A stretch of DNA of 64,000 bases, taken from assembly GCA_903813345.2 (NCBI GenBank), contig CAIIXF020000002.1:18800813-18864812 (forward strand). The letters run 5' to 3'. A program made the position numbers and the translations under genes. The notes beneath the pieces are model-generated. The model was not told the DNA's origin. It worked only from the letters and a program-made list of their open reading frames with translations, and searched no databases. Source of the stretch: Owenia fusiformis. Its lineage: Eukaryota > Annelida > Polychaeta > Sabellida > Oweniidae. Below are positions 26,901 to 38,713 of this stretch, one piece after another. Each line of letters starts with the position of its first letter. The stretch's first letter is position 1.

Positions 26901-27613
26901 TGACATTCCGTACATAGCCCAAAGTAAATCAGACTTGTATGACAAATTAGATACTCAATATCTCACGAATAGAATGACCAATCAACAAGTCCTTGGTATG
27001 GCAAATGTAAAAATGTACCCTGAAACATCTCACTAAATAACAAATCTCATGCTGCCACCAGCGATACGTACGACTGGTCCGAAAAGTGACATTTCCTCCA
27101 GAGCACAAACTGCATCATAGATTTAAGACGAATTAGATATAAAATATATCACGAATGGGAACATCATTCATTAAATCCATTTAAGAGCATACTCCAAAAT
27201 ATATACTTAAACGTCTCACAATATTGCAAAGGACTGGCATGTACCAGTGTGACGTACGACTGGTCGGAAAATTGACATTTCGTCTAGAGCGCAAATTGCA
27301 TAAGCGATTTAAGACGAATTGGGTATTATATATCTCCCTAACAGACAAATCAATCGATACATCCCTCCTTTGGCAAACGTAAAAATATATACATAAACGT
27401 CTCACAATATATCAAACTAGTCGCTGCTACCAGTGCAATGTACAGCTGGTCCGAAAATTGACATTCCGTACATAGCCCAAAGTAAATCAGACTTGTATGA
27501 CAATAAGATACTCAATATCTTACGAATATAATGACCAATCAACAAGTCCTCAGCAGGGCAAATGTAATTATGAATCCTGAAACATCTCACTAAATAACAA
27601 ATATCATGCTGCC
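20936..27613 (+). repeat. satellite A block 3, the longest array
   Basis: The CTGCCACCAG/CTTCCACCAG phase mark occurs at 21465, 22022, 22763, 23506, 24067, 25183, 25741, 26490 and 27052. The intervals are 557, 741, 743, 561, 1116, 558, 749 and 562 bp, close to 3, 4, 4, 3, 6, 3, 4 and 3 times 186 bp. Units therefore gain or lose whole monomers, as in higher-order satellite arrays. Monomer types (TACCAGTGTGACG, TACCAGTGCGATG, CACCAGCGTTACG) keep a mostly fixed order. The block ends in the same satellite A to B junction as blocks 1 and 2. Confidence 0.92.
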
Positions 27614-30600
27614 CCCTTTATCAGTTTTTCGCTTTAAATTACCCTAAACCACGCCTCTTTTTCGATTTTTTTGTTTTTTTACTGTAAGCCACGCCCCTTT
27701 ATCAGTTTTTCGCTATAAATTACCTTAAACTACGCCTCTTTTTCGATTTTTTCGTTTTTTACGCTAAGCCACGCCCCCTTTATCAGTTTTTCGCTTTAAA
27801 TTACCTTAAACCAAGCCTCTTTTTCGATTTTTCGTTTTTTTTACTGTAAGCCACGCCCCTTTATCGTTTTTTCGCTTTTAATTACCTTAAACCACGCCTC
27901 TTTTTCGATTTTTTCGTTTTTTAAGCTAAGCCATGCCCCCTTTATCATTTTTTTGCTTTAAATACCCTAAACCACGTCTCTTTTTCGATTTTTTTCGTTT
28001 TTATACTGTAAGCCACGCCTCCGTTTCGATTATTTCGTTTTTTACTGTAAGCCACCCCGCTTTATCGTTTTTTCGCTTTTAATTACCTTAAACCACGCCT
28101 CTTTTTCGATTTTTTTTCGTTTTTTACGCTAAGCCACGCCCTTTTTATAATTTTTTCGCTTCCATTACCTTAAACCACGCCTCTTTTTCGATTTTTAGTT
28201 TTTTTTACTGTAAGCCACGCCCCTTTATCGTTTTTTCGCTTTTAATTACCTTAAACCACGCCTCTTTTTCGATTTTTTCGTTTTTTTTAAGCTAAGCCAC
28301 CCTTAATCAGTTTTTTTACTTTAAATTACCCTAAACCACGTCTCTTTTTCGATTTTTTTCGTTTTTGTACTGTAAGCCACGCCTCTTTTTCGATTATTTC
28401 GTTTTTTTTACTGTAAGCCACGCCCCTTTATCGTTTTTTCGCTTTTAATTACCTTAAACCACGCCTCTTTTTCGATTTTTTTCGATCTTTAAGCTAAGCC
28501 ACGCCCTTTTTATAATTTTTTCGCTTCGATTACCTTAAACCACGCCTCTTTTTCGATTTTTTTAATTTTTTACTGTAAGCCACGCCCCTTTATCGTTTTT
28601 TTGCTTTTAATTACCTTAAACCACGCCTCTTTTTCGATTTTTTCGTTTTTTTAAGCTAAGCCACCCTTAATCAGTTTTTTTACTTTAAATTACCCTAAAC
28701 CACGTCTCTTTTTCGATTTTTTTCGTTTTTATACTGTAAGCCACGCCTCTTTTTCGATTATTTCGTTTTTTACTGTAAGCCACGCCCCTTTATCGTTTTT
28801 CGCTTTTAATTACCTTAAACCACGCCTCTTTTTCGATTTTTTCGTTTTTTACGCTAAGCCACGCCCCCTTTATCAGTTTCTCGCTTTAAATTACCCTAAA
28901 CCACGCCTCTTTTTCAAATTTTTTCGTTTTTTTACTGTAAGCCACGCCCCTTTATCAGTATTTCGCTTTAAATTACCTTAAACCACGCCTCTCTTTCGAT
29001 TTTTTCGTTTTTTACGCTAAGCCATGATTTTTTGAATTTTTTTACTGTAAGCCACGCCCCTTTATCGTTTTTTTTGCTTTAAATTACCCTAAACCACGTC
29101 TCTTTTTCGATTTTTTTCGTTTTTATACTGTAAGCAACGCCTCTTTTTCGATTTTTTTCGTTTTTTACGCTAAGCCACGCCCCCTTTATCAGTTTCTCGC
29201 TTTAAATTAGCCCAAACCACGCCTCTTTTTCAAATTATTTCGTTTTTTTTACTGTAAGCCACGCCCCTTTATCAGTTTTTCGCTTTAAATTACCTTAAAC
29301 CACGCCTCTTTTTCGATTTTTTCGTTTTTATTTTCTGGAAGCCACGCCCCTTTATCGTTTTTTCGCTTTTAATTACCTTAAACCACGCCTCTTTTCGATT
29401 TTTTCGTTTTTTAAACTAAGCCACGCCCCCTTAATCAGTTTTTCACTTTAAATTACCTTAAACCACGCCTCTTTTTCGATTTTTTCGTTTTTTTACTGTA
29501 AGCCACGCCCCTTTATCGTTTTTTTCGCTTTTAATTACCTTAAACCACGCCTCTTTTTCGATTTTTTTTCGTATTTTTAAGCTAAGCCACGCCCCCTTTA
29601 TCAGTTTTTTACTTTAAATTACCCTAAACCACGCCTCTTTTTCGATTTTTTTTCGTTTTTATACTGTAAGCCACGCCTCTTTTTCGATTATTTCGTTTTT
29701 TTTACTGTAAGCCACGCCCCTTTATCGTTTTTTTCGCTTTCAATTACCTTAAACCACGCCTCTTTTTCGATTTTTTCGTTTTTTTTACTGTAAGCCACGC
29801 CCCTTTATCGGTTTTTCGCTTTTAATTACCTTAAACCACGCCTCTTTTTCGATTTTTTTCGTTTTTTTTTACTGTAAGCCACGCCCCTTTATCGTTTTTT
29901 CGCTTTTAATTACCTTAAACCACGCCTCTTTTTCGATTTTTCTTCGTTTTTATACTGTAAGCCACGCCTCTTTTTCGATTTTTTTTCGTTTTTTACGCTA
30001 AGCCACGCCCCCTTTATCATTTTTCGCTTAAAATTACCTTAAGCCACGCCTCTTTTTCGATTTTTTCGTTTTTTTTTACTGTAAGCCACGCCCCTTTATC
30101 GTTTTCACGCTTTTAATTACCTTAAACCACGCCTCTTTTTCGATTTTTTTCGTTTTTTTTTACTGTAAGCCACGCCCCTTTATCGTTTTTCCGCTTTTAA
30201 TTACCTTAAACCACGCCTCTTTTTCGATTTTTTTCGTTTTTTAAGCTAAGCCACGCCCCCTTTATCAGTTTTTTACTTTAAATTACCCTAAACCACGCCT
30301 CTTTTTCGATTTTTTTCGTTTTTATACTGTAAACCACGCCTCTTTTTCGATTATTTCGTTTTTTTTACTGTAAGCCATGCCCCTTTATCTTGTTTTCGCT
30401 TTTAATTACCTTAAACCACGCCTCTTTTTCGATTTTTTTCGTTTTTATACTGTAAGCCACGCCTCTTTTTCGATTTTTTTTCGTTTTTTACGCTAAGCCA
30501 CGCCCCCTTTATCATTTTTTCGCTTAAAATTACCTTAAGCCACGCCTCTTTTTCGATTTTTTCGTTTTTTTTAATGTAAGCCACGCCCCTTTATCGTTTT

Positions 30601-31298
30601 TTTCGCTTTTACTTACCTAAAACCACGCCTCTTTTTCGATTTTTTCGTTTTTTTAAGCTAAGCCACGCCCCCTTTATCAGTTTTTTACTTTAAATTACCC
30701 TAAACCACGCCTCTTTTTCGATTATTTCGTTTTTTTACTGTAAGCCACGTCCCTTTATCGTTTTTTTTCGCTTTTAATTACCTTAAACCACGCCTCTTTT
30801 TCGATTTTTTTTCGTTTTTATACAATAAGCCACGCCTCTTTTTCGATTTTTTTTCGTTTTTTTACGCTAAGCCACGCCCAATTTATCATTTTTTCGCTTA
30901 AAATTACCTTAAGCCACGCCTCTTTTTCGATTTTTTTCGTTTTTTTTACACTAAGCCACGCCCCTTTATCGTTTTTTCGCTTTAAATAACCTTAAACCAC
31001 GCCTCTTTTTCGATTTTTTTACGCCAAGCCACGCCCCCTTTATCATTTTTTCGCTTTAAATTACCTTAAACCACGCCTCTTTTTCGATTTTCTTCGTTTT
31101 AATACACTAAGCCACGCCCCTTTATCGTTTTTTTCGTTTTAATTACCTTAAACCACGCCTCTTTTTCGATTTTTTTCCGTTTTTACGCTAAGCCACGCCC
31201 CCTTTATTAATTTTTTCGCTTTAAATTACCTTAAACCACGCCTCTTTTTCGATTTTCCGTTTTTTACATTAAGCCACGCCCGTTTATTGTTTTTTATA
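27614..31298 (+). repeat. satellite B array 3
   Basis: The same dimer family as arrays 1 and 2, but with a different order of variants (for example CCACCCTTAATCAG units near 28300 and 28670), so it is not part of the 6 kb duplication. It decays at 31260-31298 into non-repetitive DNA. Confidence 0.9.
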
Positions 31299-32269
31299 CA
31301 AAGCCCTCAATGGTATTAACTGTATTCTTCTTTAATTTGGCGCTACTTCCTAACATCTGTCTTTATCTTGACATGAATTAACAAACTATTATATTGGGAA
31401 ACATGCCAGAAATTAACATTATTTATTGATGGTCATCTTTATATCTCTTAACCCTGGGGTATTCCCCCTCTAAATTAATCTCTGTAAATGGTAGAAGATT
31501 TTGATGACCTACTCCAACCATTTAAAAAGTAGTCAGATTCAATTTATTGTTTGTATTTTGATTTCAGATTTTAGAAATTGTATCATGATTTCCAAGTGCT
31601 CTTCAATAATCAGTCAATGGAGGATGAATTGATACGCTTGGTTGATGATATTAAAGTTCTCCAAATATTAGGGGAAGTATCCATTAATGGGTAAAACCAA
31701 TAGATTTCATTATTTAAAATCTGTTTCTTGTTGGCAGTCAGGAACAACATCTGCAACAAATGTTACGCTTTTGTCACCCTTTTATATGAGTTATTTTACA
31801 TTTTTGCTAGAACCAGAAAAATAGTGGAGCTGTTTTGTTACACTGTCAAATGACAATTTTTGTCATTTTTAAAATGGCAGCCAATTTATGGCTGTTACCT
31901 AGTTATGAACTGTGAAGTATTATATTATCCTGCAATAAACTCCTTCCTTTTCAAATAAAATCAGTGTCAATGTATATACTGATATTTTCTAGGTGGGTTT
32001 ACAGTCGGCAGTATACTTGTGGACCCCAATGTGTTAAGAGAGCAAGTGATAAGCCTTTAAAATTGAACCCTTCAATGACTGTATCATGTCCCACGTAGGA
32101 GGGTAGGTGGGTATGAGGTAGGACATTTTTTATACCAAGCCGAGAGAGATGCAGCGAACACACCAAGTTAATGCGACAGCTGGATCAGTTTTTCGACAAC
32201 TTTGTGCCATCAGATCCAGTCCAAGTAGACAGTATCATGGGCGAGAGGTGTTCGTGTTCCTGTCACTTA
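31299..32269. other. non-repetitive AT-rich stretch, no gene
   Basis: No coding region is visible on either strand. The part from 31357 is repeated at 38714. A short 60-codon frame at 32149 is kept in both copies only because the copies are nearly identical. Confidence 0.5.
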
Positions 32270-33297
32270 CACCCCAGTCACATTTGTCGCACGGAGGCCG
32301 TGCGTCGATCGCAGATCAATTAAATCAGTGAATTTCTGCGGCGAGCGTAGAAAAACTACGTTTGCCTTGCGGTCTCCGTCCGGCGTATCCAGTTTTTTAC
32401 AGGCCGCAGGGTAGCCGTAGAAATTAAAACTCGTAGTTATAATATTTGTTCATATCTGTGATCCCCGTAGAAATCAACAGGCCGTTGCCAGACCACAGAA
32501 AGGTCCAACGATGGCCGCACGTCGGGTTCCGTTGACTTGCTTCTACTGTAGGGTTTCATGGGTAATGTACCTTTGGAAACAGTTTTTATGTCAGTTTTCG
32601 GTCATATATTTGCTGTAAACGCAACAAAGTACGTATACTTTTTGATGTAAGGCCAACAACTTATATTTCACTTACACTTTTTATTTGATACTATATCCTA
32701 ACACTACAAACAACATTTATAAATCGTATTGATGTAGATAAAATAAAAAGAAGAATTAACGTTAAATCAACAGAAATTCAAAAACTCAGAGTTATAATAT
32801 TTGTTCATTTCTGCGGTCCCCGTAGAAATCAACAGGCCGTTGCCAGACCACAGAACAGTCCCACGGTTGCCGCACATTGACTTGCGTCTGCCGTAGTGTT
32901 TTGATGCGTGATATACATTTGGAAACAGTTTTAGGTCAGGTTTGCTGTCGTATCTTTGCTGTAAACACAGCGTTATAGATATACTGTTTGATGTATTACC
33001 ATAGCAACCTATACTACAAAAGATTAAGTTACTTATGGTCAATGTAATATCCAGCACTTTCTATTTGATACTATATACTAGCACTATAAATAACATTTAT
33101 GAATTGAACTAATGTAAATGAATTAAAAATAAACAACGTTTATCAGCAGATATTCAAATGTCGCCGTGAAGCTGCCGCAGGAAATGTGACTGCAAAACTA
33201 TCCTACCCCAGAAATTCTACGGAGAGCGACGTAGAAATGTTACTGACCGCAGAAATGACAAACCGCACGTTTGTCGTAGAAAATGTGACTTGGGTGT
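32270..33297. mobile_element. CACTA/EnSpm-like non-autonomous DNA transposon
   Basis: The left end is CACCCCAGTCACATTTGTCG and the right end, reverse-complemented, is CACCCAAGTCACATTTTCTA. These form short terminal inverted repeats starting with CAC. The trinucleotide TTA flanks both sides (32267-32269 and 33298-33300), matching the 3 bp target duplication known for CACTA elements. Inside are many GTAGAAA/GCCGTAGAAAT words in both orientations, like the subterminal repeats of that superfamily, and two diverged internal units of about 370 bp (about 32430-32790 and 32790-33160). No transposase is present. The superfamily assignment is inferred from ends and TSD only. Confidence 0.5.
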
Positions 33298-33300
33298 TAC

Positions 33301-33774
33301 TAACCAACCAACTAATGAACCAGGTAACCACCAGACCACCAAAAAGGGTAAAACTAACTAACCAATTAACTAATTAATCAACCAACTAACCAAACAACCA
33401 ACGAACCAGACTGCAACAAACGAACCAGATGACCAAGATCATGGATCTAGTGTCTTGTATTGTATTGTATTGTTTTGAATTGTATTGCATTGTATTTTTT
33501 GTATTGTATTTGTTTTTCGTTGATCAATACTTACTCAGTAATGATTCAATTTTAAAGTTCACCTCATGTACTACTCAAGATCTAAATTTTGAAGGTCTGA
33601 AGTCTTGTGTTCATTTTAGCTACAGTTGTATATTGAAGGGTATTTTCTTTTGGGTGTAATTTTAATTTCAATTTAAAGGTATTCATGTAAAATTGTGGGC
33701 TTAGTTTCGGGATTTTCTTTGTTTTTAATTGAATCATCTCTGATCTTTTCCTTAAATGTACTTTGAGGTGCATT
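33301..33774. repeat. simple-sequence DNA: AACC/AACT-rich, then (TATTG)n
   Basis: 33301-33425 is rich in ACCAACC/AACTAACC words. 33453-33512 is a degenerate TATTG pentanucleotide repeat. The rest is AT-rich with no gene. It is copied downstream in the second duplicate. Confidence 0.7.
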
Positions 33775-33837
33775 CCTCTTGCCTTGGAGAAATTAAAGTG
33801 AAACATAAAAGAAAAAACCACAGAGAATCTACAATTT

Positions 33838-35181
33838 GTGCTACCCATCTGCAGCATTTGTATCTACATACCTCGGCAGGGAGATACTATTTCTCTGACA
33901 TTATTTATAATCTTTGTAAATGATCTCGTTACGGAAATAAAAAGGCTTAATGCAGGTGTCGATATCGCAGGAGACAATGTAAGCATATTACTGTATGCTG
34001 ATGATGTTGCATTGATCGCACCAACTGAATTAAAGCTGCAACAAATGCTAAACTGTCTTCATGATTGGATATATAAGCGGCGACTGACTGTAAATGTTGA
34101 AAAAACGAAAGTAGTGCACTTTAGGAGAGCGTCGACAATGTTAACAGAAGCAATATTTGTGCTAGGGGATGCAAAAATTGGAAAAATAAACTCTTATCGC
34201 TATCTCGGAGTTGTTATGAATGAGATTCTCGACTACACTGAAATGGTTTCCACTCTAGCTGATGCAAGTTCTCGATCCCTTGGCGCTCTTATTGGAAAAT
34301 ATTATTCGATTAATGGACTTCATTATTCGACATTCACAAAGATGTATAATGCAACCGTTATCCCCATCATGGATTACGGGGCTGGAGTTTGGGGCTATAA
34401 AGACTACGACAAACCAAATACTGTCCAAAACCGTGCCATGAGAATATTTATGGGCTTAGGGAAATATGCTCCCATTCCAGCTATGTATGGAGATATAGGC
34501 TGGATACCACCATGTGTTAGGCACCATGTTGAAATGGTTCATTTATTCATCCAACTTAGTAGAATGCCAAGAACAAGGATTACTCGAAGAATATTTGACT
34601 TTGACTATGCCAATGCTGAAAAAGGCCATAGAGGATGGTGTTAAGATGTCAAAGATATATTTAAAAATTCTAACCTGTTAGACCTCTATAATGAACGTTT
34701 CTTTAATAATTCAAGTGCAAGGTCAACATTTAAAACTGTAAAAGATTCTGAAATGAATCGCTTTATACATAAATGGACAGTTCAAATAACTACAATGCCA
34801 AAGTTACGTACATATAAGTTAATTAACGACAATGTTGGTACAGAGGATTATATAAAATTATTTTTATCAAGGAATCAAAGATCTGTTATTGCTAGAACTC
34901 GGTCAGGTACTCTTCACCTGAACATAGAAACTGGTCGATATAAAGGTCTTGCTGTTGAACAAAGACTCTGTGAGGCATGTAAATATGGACATATAGAAAC
35001 TGAGAAACATTTTCTTCAAGAATGCTCTTGTTACAAGGATTTGAGAAAAACTATAATCAGACCCCCTATGGTTCATGATAATCAAGATTTACTGAAACAT
35101 CTTCTTTCAAATAAAAATTGTGTAAAACTTACAGCAAAATTTATAATGTCAGCACTTGAAAAACGACAAAAAATTGTATAA
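33838..35181 (+). pseudogene. reverse transcriptase C-terminal remnant with in-frame stop
   Basis: The frame covers the last part of an RT domain. RQGDTISLTLF lies at residues 13-23 and the catalytic box YADD at 53-56, followed by thumb-like sequence. An in-frame TAA at 34642-34644 interrupts it, and the same frame continues to 35181. The second part ends with a Cys/His knuckle (CEACKYGHIETEKHFLQEC), typical of the C-terminus of several non-LTR ORF2 proteins. The N-terminal endonuclease and most RT fingers are absent. The first residues (MLPICSICIY) derive from the flank, not the element. It is non-functional. Confidence 0.85.
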
Positions 35182-35267
35182 ATAACACACTGTAATTACA
35201 TGTATATGTATTTGTATAATGCCTCATAAGCCTGATTAGGCTGGGTGCCGATTAAGGTGCGTGGCAC

Positions 35268-35300
<33 letters not shown>

Positions 35301-35301
35301 A
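33857..35301 (+). mobile_element. 5'-truncated non-LTR retrotransposon
   Basis: The element starts abruptly within the reverse transcriptase domain and ends with an (AAAT)n tail at about 35267-35300, as expected for a target-primed insertion that stopped early. Its flanks, 33775-33856 and 35302-35386, are similar to each other (CCTCTTGCCTTGGAGA ... ATCTGCAGCA) at roughly 80 percent by eye. That is far longer and more diverged than a normal target-site duplication. The jockey/CR1-like group is a guess from RT style; the clade is not determined. Confidence 0.75.
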
Positions 35302-36390
35302 CCTCTTGCCTTGGAGAGAACAAGAAGAATTACAAAAGCAAAAACCACAGAGAATCTACAATTTATGCTACCTATAATCTGCAGCACTGTGAATGCTGCG
35401 CCTAGTATGCAGGGTATTATAGGGGGAGACTTAACTACAATTGCATTGTTGACAATACATCACTCCCAAAACAATGAAGATGACTTAGGTAGAGAATTTA
35501 GAACTGGAAAATTTATCAGTTTATTATTTATCTATGCAACAGACTAATTAAACACAATTAACTGAACGATTATTTATATGTGTGAAAACCACATGCATTT
35601 GTATAGGGTAACTTCTGCGTTCAGGTTTACGTTTCGATTGGATAACTTAAGTCTCAAATGAGTTGACAATGTACAGATTACAACGATATTACATTTGCAA
35701 TCACTAATCGATGAATATGCTTCACAACAAGCAAGGAAACTATTTATGTCAACTGGGAAGAATTCATGAAAATCAAATTCAAATTTGTTTTAGTGTGACA
35801 AGACCCTTAAAGTGCAAGTTTAGGTATATGTTTTCAAAACAACCTTATTCGCAACATCCTTTATCGAAACATCTCTAAGATTGAGTTATCGACTTTAATA
35901 AATCTAAGAATAACAGATCCTAGAGTAGCCCAGCTTAAAAGGCTTTCTACAGGCATCTCTATCATTCATTTGTATATGATTTTGTAACGAAGCTTTTCAA
36001 ATGTGCTTCATGACCTTTTATTTTTTATTTTTATTTTTTTTTCATGACCTTTTATGGTTGTTATTAGAATATCAGTTACTTATTTGTAGATTGCGCTGAG
36101 TTGAACAGGAATATGTGTTTAAAATGAAATCTGAAAATGTATTTCATAAATTATAGCTATAGATGATCATGATCTTCACTATCAAGGTATAGACGGCAAC
36201 ATGTATATACTATTAGAATCAATTACCAGGTTATACATTTTTATCAATAGACTTAAAATACTACCTAATATGATAGGTAAAGGACAAATTTTATGAGGAA
36301 CTCAATTGCAAATCGCATCATAAAATGAGTAAGTAATGAAAATGTACAAGGGGCGATCAACAAATAACGCAAATAGAGCCCTATCTCAGA
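35302..36390. other. non-repetitive AT-rich stretch, no gene
   Basis: Short open frames only, such as a 78-codon frame at 35311-35547. They are shared with copy 2 because of the duplication. A T-rich run lies near 36025. No domain is recognisable. Confidence 0.5.
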
Positions 36391-36590
36391 AACTAATTGG
36401 AGTTAGAACACCAAATTTGATACATCGTATCACCATATCATCGTATTGACCTGCTTCAAGTACCCATACCACGGGTTACTATGGTAACTGCAACTTTGAC
36501 ATATATCAATGTTTGTGCCTGTAATTTTCTGGAAATATTGATGAATGTTTGGTGATACTATGTACAATTAAGTGTTCTAACTCCAACTCT
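36391..36590. repeat. foldback (MITE-like) element
   Basis: The left arm at 36391-36442 and the right arm at 36540-36590 are about 50 bp inverted repeats (GGAGTTAGAACAC...GTATCACC) at roughly 75 percent, separated by about 97 bp. No clear target duplication was found. It is repeated at about 43398-43597. Confidence 0.5.
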
Positions 36591-36595
36591 CGCTC

Positions 36596-36657
36596 GTGAG
36601 TAATATGATATATTCACTCGTTCCCTCCAGTCACTCGTGAATATATCATATACTCAC
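36596..36657. repeat. near-perfect AT-rich hairpin
   Basis: GTGAGTAATATGATATATTCAC (36596-36617) pairs with GTGAATATATCATATACTCAC (36637-36657) with a single bulged base and a 19 nt spacer. It is repeated at 43603-43664. It sits just right of the foldback element. Confidence 0.75.
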
Positions 36658-36787
36658 TTGAGTATAAACACGATATACGGAATCAACAATTATATAACCT
36701 CATACTATCCTGTTTGTTTTTCTTACTGTATGGTGAATGATGCAAGATGGAAAAAGATCAAGATTATGCACCATTCAAATCTTTGTG

Positions 36788-38713
36788 TGACCAATCAACA
36801 AGTCCTCGGTAGGGCAAATGTAAAAATGTATCCTGGAACATCTCACTAAATAACCAATATCATGCTGCCACCAGCGTTACGTACGACTGGTGCGAAAATT
36901 GACATTTCCTCCAGAGCACAAACTGCATCATAGATTTAAGACGAATTAGATATAGAATATATCACGAACGGGAACACCATTCATTAAATCCATTCAAGAG
37001 CATACTAAAAATATATACTTAAACGCCTGACAAAATTGCAAAGGACTGTCATGTACCAGTGTGACGTACGACTAGTCGGAAAATTGACATTTCGTCAAGA
37101 GCGCAAATTGCATAAGCGATTTAAGACGAATTGGATATTATATATCCCCCTAACAGAGAAGCCAATCGATACATCCCTCCTTTGGGAAACGTTAATATTA
37201 TACATAAACGTCTCACAATATATCAAAGTAGTCGCTGCTACCAGTGCGATGTACAGCTGGTCCGAAAATTGACATTCCGTACATAGCCCAAAGTAAATTA
37301 GATTTGTATGACAAATTAGATACTCAATATCTCACGAATAGAAAGACCAATCAACAAGTCCTCGGTAGGGCAAATGTAAAAATGTATCCTTAAACATATC
37401 ACTAAATAACAAATATCATGCTGCCACCAGCGTTACGTACGACTGGTCCAAAAATTGACATTTCCTCCAGAGCACAAACTGCATCATATATTTAAGACGA
37501 ATTAGAAATAAAATATATAACGAACGGGAACATAATTCATTAAATCCATTCAAGAGCATACTCCTAAATATATACTTAAACGTCTCACAAAAAGGCAAAG
37601 GACTGGCATGTACCAGTGTGACGTACGACTGGTCGGAAAATTGACATTTCGTCAAGAGCGCAAATTGCATAAGCGATTTAAGACGAATTGGATATTATAT
37701 ATCCCCCTAACAGAGAAGTCAATCGATACATCCCTCCTTTGGGAAACGTAAATATATATACATAAACGTCTCACAATATATCAAAGTAGTCACTGCTACC
37801 AGTGCGATGTACAGCTGGTCCGAAAATTGACATTCCGTACATAGCCCAAAGTAAATTAGATTTGTATGACAAATTAGATACTCAATATCTCACGAATAGA
37901 AAGACCAATCAACAAGTCCTCGGTAGGGCAAATGTAAAAATGTATCCTAAAACATATTACTAAATAACAAATATCATGCTGCCACCAGCGTTACGTACGA
38001 CTGGTCCAAAAATTGACATTTCCTCCAGAGCACAAACTGCATCATATATTTAAGACGAATTAGATATAAAATATATAACGAACGGGAACATCATTCATTA
38101 AATCCATTCAAGAGCATACTCCAAAATATATACTTAAACGTCTCACAAAAGGCAAAGGACTGGCATGTACCAGTGTGACGTACGACTGGTCGGAAAATTG
38201 ACATTTCGTCTAGAGCGCAAATTGCATAAGCGATTTAAGACGAATTGGATATTACATATCTCCCTAACAGACAAATCAATCGATACATCCCTCCTTTGGC
38301 AAACGTATAAATATATACATAAACGTTTCACAATATATCAAACTAGTCGCTGCTACCAGTGCGATGTACAGCTGGTCCGAAAATTGACATTCCGTACAAA
38401 GCCCAAAGTAAATCAGACTTGTATGACAAATTAGATACTCAATATGTCATAAATATAGCAATCAACAAGTCCTCGGTAGGGCAAATGTAAAAATGTATCC
38501 TGAAACACCTTACTAAATAACAAATCTCATGATGCCACCAGCGTTATGTACGACTGGTCCGAAAAGTGACATTTCCTCCAGAGCACAAATTGCATCATAC
38601 ATTTAAGACGAATTAGATATAAAATATATCACGAACGGGAACATCATTCATTAAATCCATTCAAGAGCATACTCCAAAATATATACTCAAACGTCCCAGA
38701 AAATTGCAAAGGA
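36788..38713 (+). repeat. satellite A block 4, with the empty Polinton target
   Basis: Monomers are of the same family as the other blocks, with block-specific variants (CTTTGGGAAACG, CAAAGTAGTC). Positions 37698-37703 (TATATC) match the Polinton target duplication and are uninterrupted here. Confidence 0.9.

Larger units (their letters stand above)
31357..38713 (+). repeat. 7.36 kb tandem duplication, copy 1
   Basis: The first copy starts at CTGTCTTTATC (31357) and the second starts at the same word at 38714, inside a satellite A monomer. Copy 1 holds the CACTA-like element, the retrotransposon relic, foldback elements and satellite A block 4. The offset is 7,357 bp up to the deletion in copy 2 and 7,007-7,008 bp after it. 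This copy carries the uninterrupted Polinton target at 37698-37703. Confidence 0.92.

Noticed and set aside
10228-27405. Many minus-strand 74-codon frames of near-identical sequence
   Set aside because: They recur once per satellite A unit, have no start context or promoter, and are broken in many monomers. They are translations of the satellite.
32149-32331. 60-codon frame kept in both copies of the 7.36 kb block
   Set aside because: The copies are almost identical in DNA, so shared openness is not evidence of coding. It runs into the CACTA-like element.
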